A model generated the notes under the pieces. It did no database searches. It was not told where the DNA came from and saw only the letters and a list, made by a program, of their open reading frames with translations. Source: DATFEN01 sp035691285 (GTDB lineage: Bacteria; Acidobacteriota; Vicinamibacteria; Fen-336). Taken from it: a stretch of 15,485 bases of DNA. Made by a program: the position numbers and the translations under genes. Where the stretch lies: contig DASSJI010000068.1 in assembly GCA_035691285.1 (NCBI GenBank), positions 1-15,485 of the forward strand. The letters are read 5' to 3'. Of the stretch, positions 13,893 to 15,485 are shown one piece after another (the stretch's first letter is position 1; each line of letters opens with the position of its first letter).

Positions 13893-14219
13893 CTAGATTC
13901 CAAGGACCTTGCGAAGGAGGCCCTTGCGCTCCGAATCCTTCTTGAGGAAGAGCTTGTCCAGCTCGCCGGCGTCCAGGTAGATCCCCTCGCAGTGCGTGCA
14001 GCGATCGATGTTGATTCCCTCGAGCGCCTCTTCCTTCAGGTCGTGCCCGCACTTCGGGCACTTCATGTAGTGCTGCTCCCGCAGGCGCCGGCGTTCCTCG
14101 TCGCGCTCCTTCGCCGCGCGTTCCTTCTCGCGCTTCTCGCGGGACGCCTTGGCGGCCTCCAGCAGCTCCCGTTCGTTCCTCTGGAACCAATCGTCCTCGC
14201 GCCGGCGCTCATCTGCCAC
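13893..14219 (-). CDS. TFIIB-type zinc-ribbon protein with coiled N-terminus
   Basis: This encodes 108 residues from GTG 14219. A longer frame reaches GTG 14264, but that start falls inside the promoter's spacer, while GTG 14219 has AGGAG 7-8 nt upstream and gives the usual MADERRRE-like beginning. Residues 4-50 are a highly charged helix, probably coiled coil (EREL..AKASREKREKERAAKERDEE). Residues 52-90 are the zinc ribbon: CPKCG (Cys54, Cys57), then DRCTHCEGIYLDAGELDKL (Cys74, Cys77), the zf-TFIIB arrangement. Such proteins are common and of unknown function, probably nucleic-acid or protein binding. Its TAG is followed directly, in the same frame, by the NYN nuclease sequence. Confidence 0.9.
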   Translation of the reverse strand: MADERRREDDWFQRNERELLEAAKASREKREKERAAKERDEERRRLREQHYMKCPKCGHDLKEEALEGINIDRCTHCEGIYLDAGELDKLFLKKDSERKGLLRKVLGI

Positions 14220-14250
14220 GAATCCACTCCTGTTCGAGAAGACTCCGCCG

Positions 14251-14280
14251 AGTCTATCGGCCACTGTTCCCTGCTGTCAA
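14251..14280 (-). promoter_or_regulatory. Sigma-70-type promoter for the zinc-ribbon/NYN genes
   Basis: Minus strand: TTGACA (14275-14280, perfect -35), 18-bp spacer, TAGACT (14251-14256, 4/6 to the -10). The start point would be near 14244, about 25 nt upstream of the chosen GTG 14219. It has the same -35 sequence and spacer length as the rpsA promoter. Confidence 0.6.
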
Positions 14281-14295
14281 AGGCCGTGTTAATAT
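14267..14295 (+). promoter_or_regulatory. Weak candidate promoter for the DUF4388 gene
   Basis: TAATAT (14290-14295) in an AT-rich patch could be a -10, with TTCCCT (14267-14272) as a poor -35 at 17-bp spacing. It overlaps the opposing zinc-ribbon promoter. Only the -10 is persuasive. A ribosome site GGGAGG follows at 14345-14350. Confidence 0.3.
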
Positions 14296-14354
14296 GCTGA
14301 TGGCAAAGGCGATCCGGCCCCTCGCAGGCGCGGTCCGGGCCGCCGGGAGGATGG

Positions 14355-15485
14355 ATGGCGGACGCATTTCCCTTGGCGGGCGGCATCGACCCCAAGGCGT
14401 TCCCCTTCCTCATCGCGCACCTCCATCGGCAGGGAGCGACAGGCTCCCTCAAAGTGGACGGCCCTTCGTATCAAAAAGCCATCTACTTCCGCGGCGGCCG
14501 CGTGCTGTTCGGATCGTCCAACGACCCGAAGGACCAGCTCGGCGCGATCCTCATCGAGAGCGGGAAGATCTCGCCCGAGCAGCTCGAGGAGGTCAACGCC
14601 AAGGTGGGACCGGGGAACCCGCTCGCCAAGGTGCTGTCGGACAGCGGCTTCGTCAACCAGCGCGAGCTGAGCGAGGCGGCGCGGGTCAAGGTCGAGCGGA
14701 TCCTCTCGGACGTGCTCTCGTACGACACGGGCAGCTTCGAGTTCGAGGACGGCGTGCTGCCCAAGGGAGCCGTGGACCTCAAGCTGTCCAGCGAGAAGCT
14801 GTTCCTGGCGGCGGTGCGGCGCGTCGCGGGCCGCAACTTCGTGCTGCGCCACCTCGAGGGTCTCGACACCGTGCTGACGCCCGGCGCCGAGCTGGGCCGC
14901 GTCCTGGGCGAGGTCGAGACGGACGTCGGACCTGCGCTGCGCCTGTTCGACGGGCACCGGAGCGTGAAGGAGATCGCGGCCGAGGCGCGCCTCGACGAGT
15001 TCGATGCCGCCAAGGCCGCCTGCGCCCTGCTCTTCCTGGGCGCCGTCGAGAAGGCCGCTCCGGACCTCCTCGACCTCGGCGCCACCGTGCGCGAGGCCGT
15101 GGAGGCGCCGGCTCTCGGCGCCGCCGACGCCACGCTGCTCGTGGGCGACGACGCGCCGCCGCTGCTCCTCGGAGAGCCCGGGTCCGCGTCGCCGGACGGG
15201 ACCGCTGCCGGGGAGCCCATGCGTGCGCCTGCATCGGCGCTCATGATCGAGGCGGAGGAGGAGGCCGAACCCCCCGTCTCGTCAGGCAGCCCCGACGCGA
15301 CCCGGCCGGACGAGGGGCGGCCCGAGCCACGCGCCGAGGCCGCGCCGACGCCCTATCCCCCCGGGCCTCCGGCGGCGCCCTACGTTCCGGCGCCCTTCGA
15401 GGAGCCGCTGCCCCCACCCGTGGCCTCGGCGCCGCCGAGCAAGGAGGACCTCGCCGCCCTCGATGCTCTGCTCAACGCACGGAAC
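14355..15485 (+). CDS. DUF4388 (PATAN-like) domain protein, 3' truncated by the window edge
   Basis: The frame runs open for 377 codons from ATG 14355 to the end of the window. GGGAGG lies just upstream; ATG 14351 is out of frame with the gene. Residues about 10-130 have the DUF4388/PATAN pattern: FPFLIAHLHRQGATGSL, KAIYFRGGRVLFGSS, DQLGAILIESGKISPEQLEE, NPLAKVLSDSGFVNQRELSEAARVKVERILSDVLSYDTGSFEFEDG. Residues about 175-235 (LGRVLGEVETDVGPALRLFDGHRSVKEIAAEARL) look like the small winged-helix-like module that often follows. From about 255 it becomes an acidic, Pro/Ala/Glu-rich linker, ending SKEDLAALDALL at the edge. In this family further modules such as TPR, DnaJ or response-regulator domains are often C-terminal; none can be seen here. 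A regulatory role, for example in motility or signalling, is family-level inference. Confidence 0.88.
   Translation, partial: MADAFPLAGGIDPKAFPFLIAHLHRQGATGSLKVDGPSYQKAIYFRGGRVLFGSSNDPKDQLGAILIESGKISPEQLEEVNAKVGPGNPLAKVLSDSGFVNQRELSEAARVKVERILSDVLSYDTGSFEFEDGVLPKGAVDLKLSSEKLFLAAVRRVAGRNFVLRHLEGLDTVLTPGAELGRVLGEVETDVGPALRLFDGHRSVKEIAAEARLDEFDAAKAACALLFLGAVEKAAPDLLDLGATVREAVEAPALGAADATLLVGDDAPPLLLGEPGSASPDGTAAGEPMRAPASALMIEAEEEAEPPVSSGSPDATRPDEGRPEPRAEAAPTPYPPGPPAAPYVPAPFEEPLPPPVASAPPSKEDLAALDALLNARN

Noticed and set aside
13143..14300. A 385-codon plus-strand frame across the comEA-upstream region and the NYN/zinc-ribbon genes
   Set aside because: It is the antisense shadow of two recognised genes, lacks a family signature, and its start is the antisense of the comEA start.
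1..15485. Defence system, prophage, CRISPR or biosynthetic cluster
   Set aside because: I looked for direct repeats, integrases, toxin-antitoxin pairs, nuclease-helicase sets and NRPS/PKS signatures. Nothing beyond the single NYN nuclease was found, and the gene set is otherwise housekeeping.

Overview
This is a GC-rich chromosomal window from a Gram-negative-type bacterium. It holds lipoprotein and Sec signals, a type IV pseudopilin, a CcsA/HemX-type cytochrome assembly protein and the C5 route of tetrapyrrole synthesis. The mix of BNR/Asp-box proteins, a DUF4388 (PATAN) protein and an rpsA-IHF block suits Acidobacteriota or the Myxococcota/Desulfobacterota group. That placement is inference from gene content only. 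I see no rRNA, tRNA, CRISPR array, insertion sequence, integrase or attachment site.

Layout. Positions 2-1068 (+): the 3' end of a helical DUF4398-like protein, then a small lipoprotein. Positions 1114-6472 (-): one tight block read from 6472 down, in the order ribosomal protein S1, HU/IHF protein, class III nucleotide cyclase with a large unassigned N-terminus, HIT protein, secreted Asp-box protein. A consensus-like promoter sits upstream of rpsA, and its -35 hexamer overlaps the hemD stop codon. Positions 6593-8238 (-): hemC-hemD. Positions 8253-9639 (+): an AraC-type regulator and a secreted DUF6265-like protein, interrupting the heme genes. Positions 9659-11718 (-): hemX/ccsA-like gene and hemA. 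Positions 11870-13143 (-): comEA, a GspH/FimT pseudopilin and a small SbsA-Ig-like (Big_5-like) protein. Positions 13434-14219 (-): a zinc-ribbon protein and a NYN/YacP-type nuclease whose only full-length start appears to be ACG. Positions 14355-15485 (+): a DUF4388 protein that runs off the window.

How the genes work together. HemA reduces glutamyl-tRNA, HemC builds hydroxymethylbilane and HemD closes it to uroporphyrinogen III. The CcsA/HemX-like membrane protein beside hemA is a usual partner in heme operons. ComEA and the pseudopilin suggest DNA uptake or pilus/secretion functions. The S1-IHF-cyclase-HIT run is tightly coupled and may link growth-regulated expression to nucleotide signalling (inference).

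Most of the window is housekeeping. The points most worth a second look are the ACG-started NYN gene separated from its upstream neighbour by one in-frame TAG, the cyclase in the rpsA block, the hairpin in the rpsA leader, the 24-bp perfect palindrome upstream of comEA, and the heme cluster split by two opposite-strand genes.
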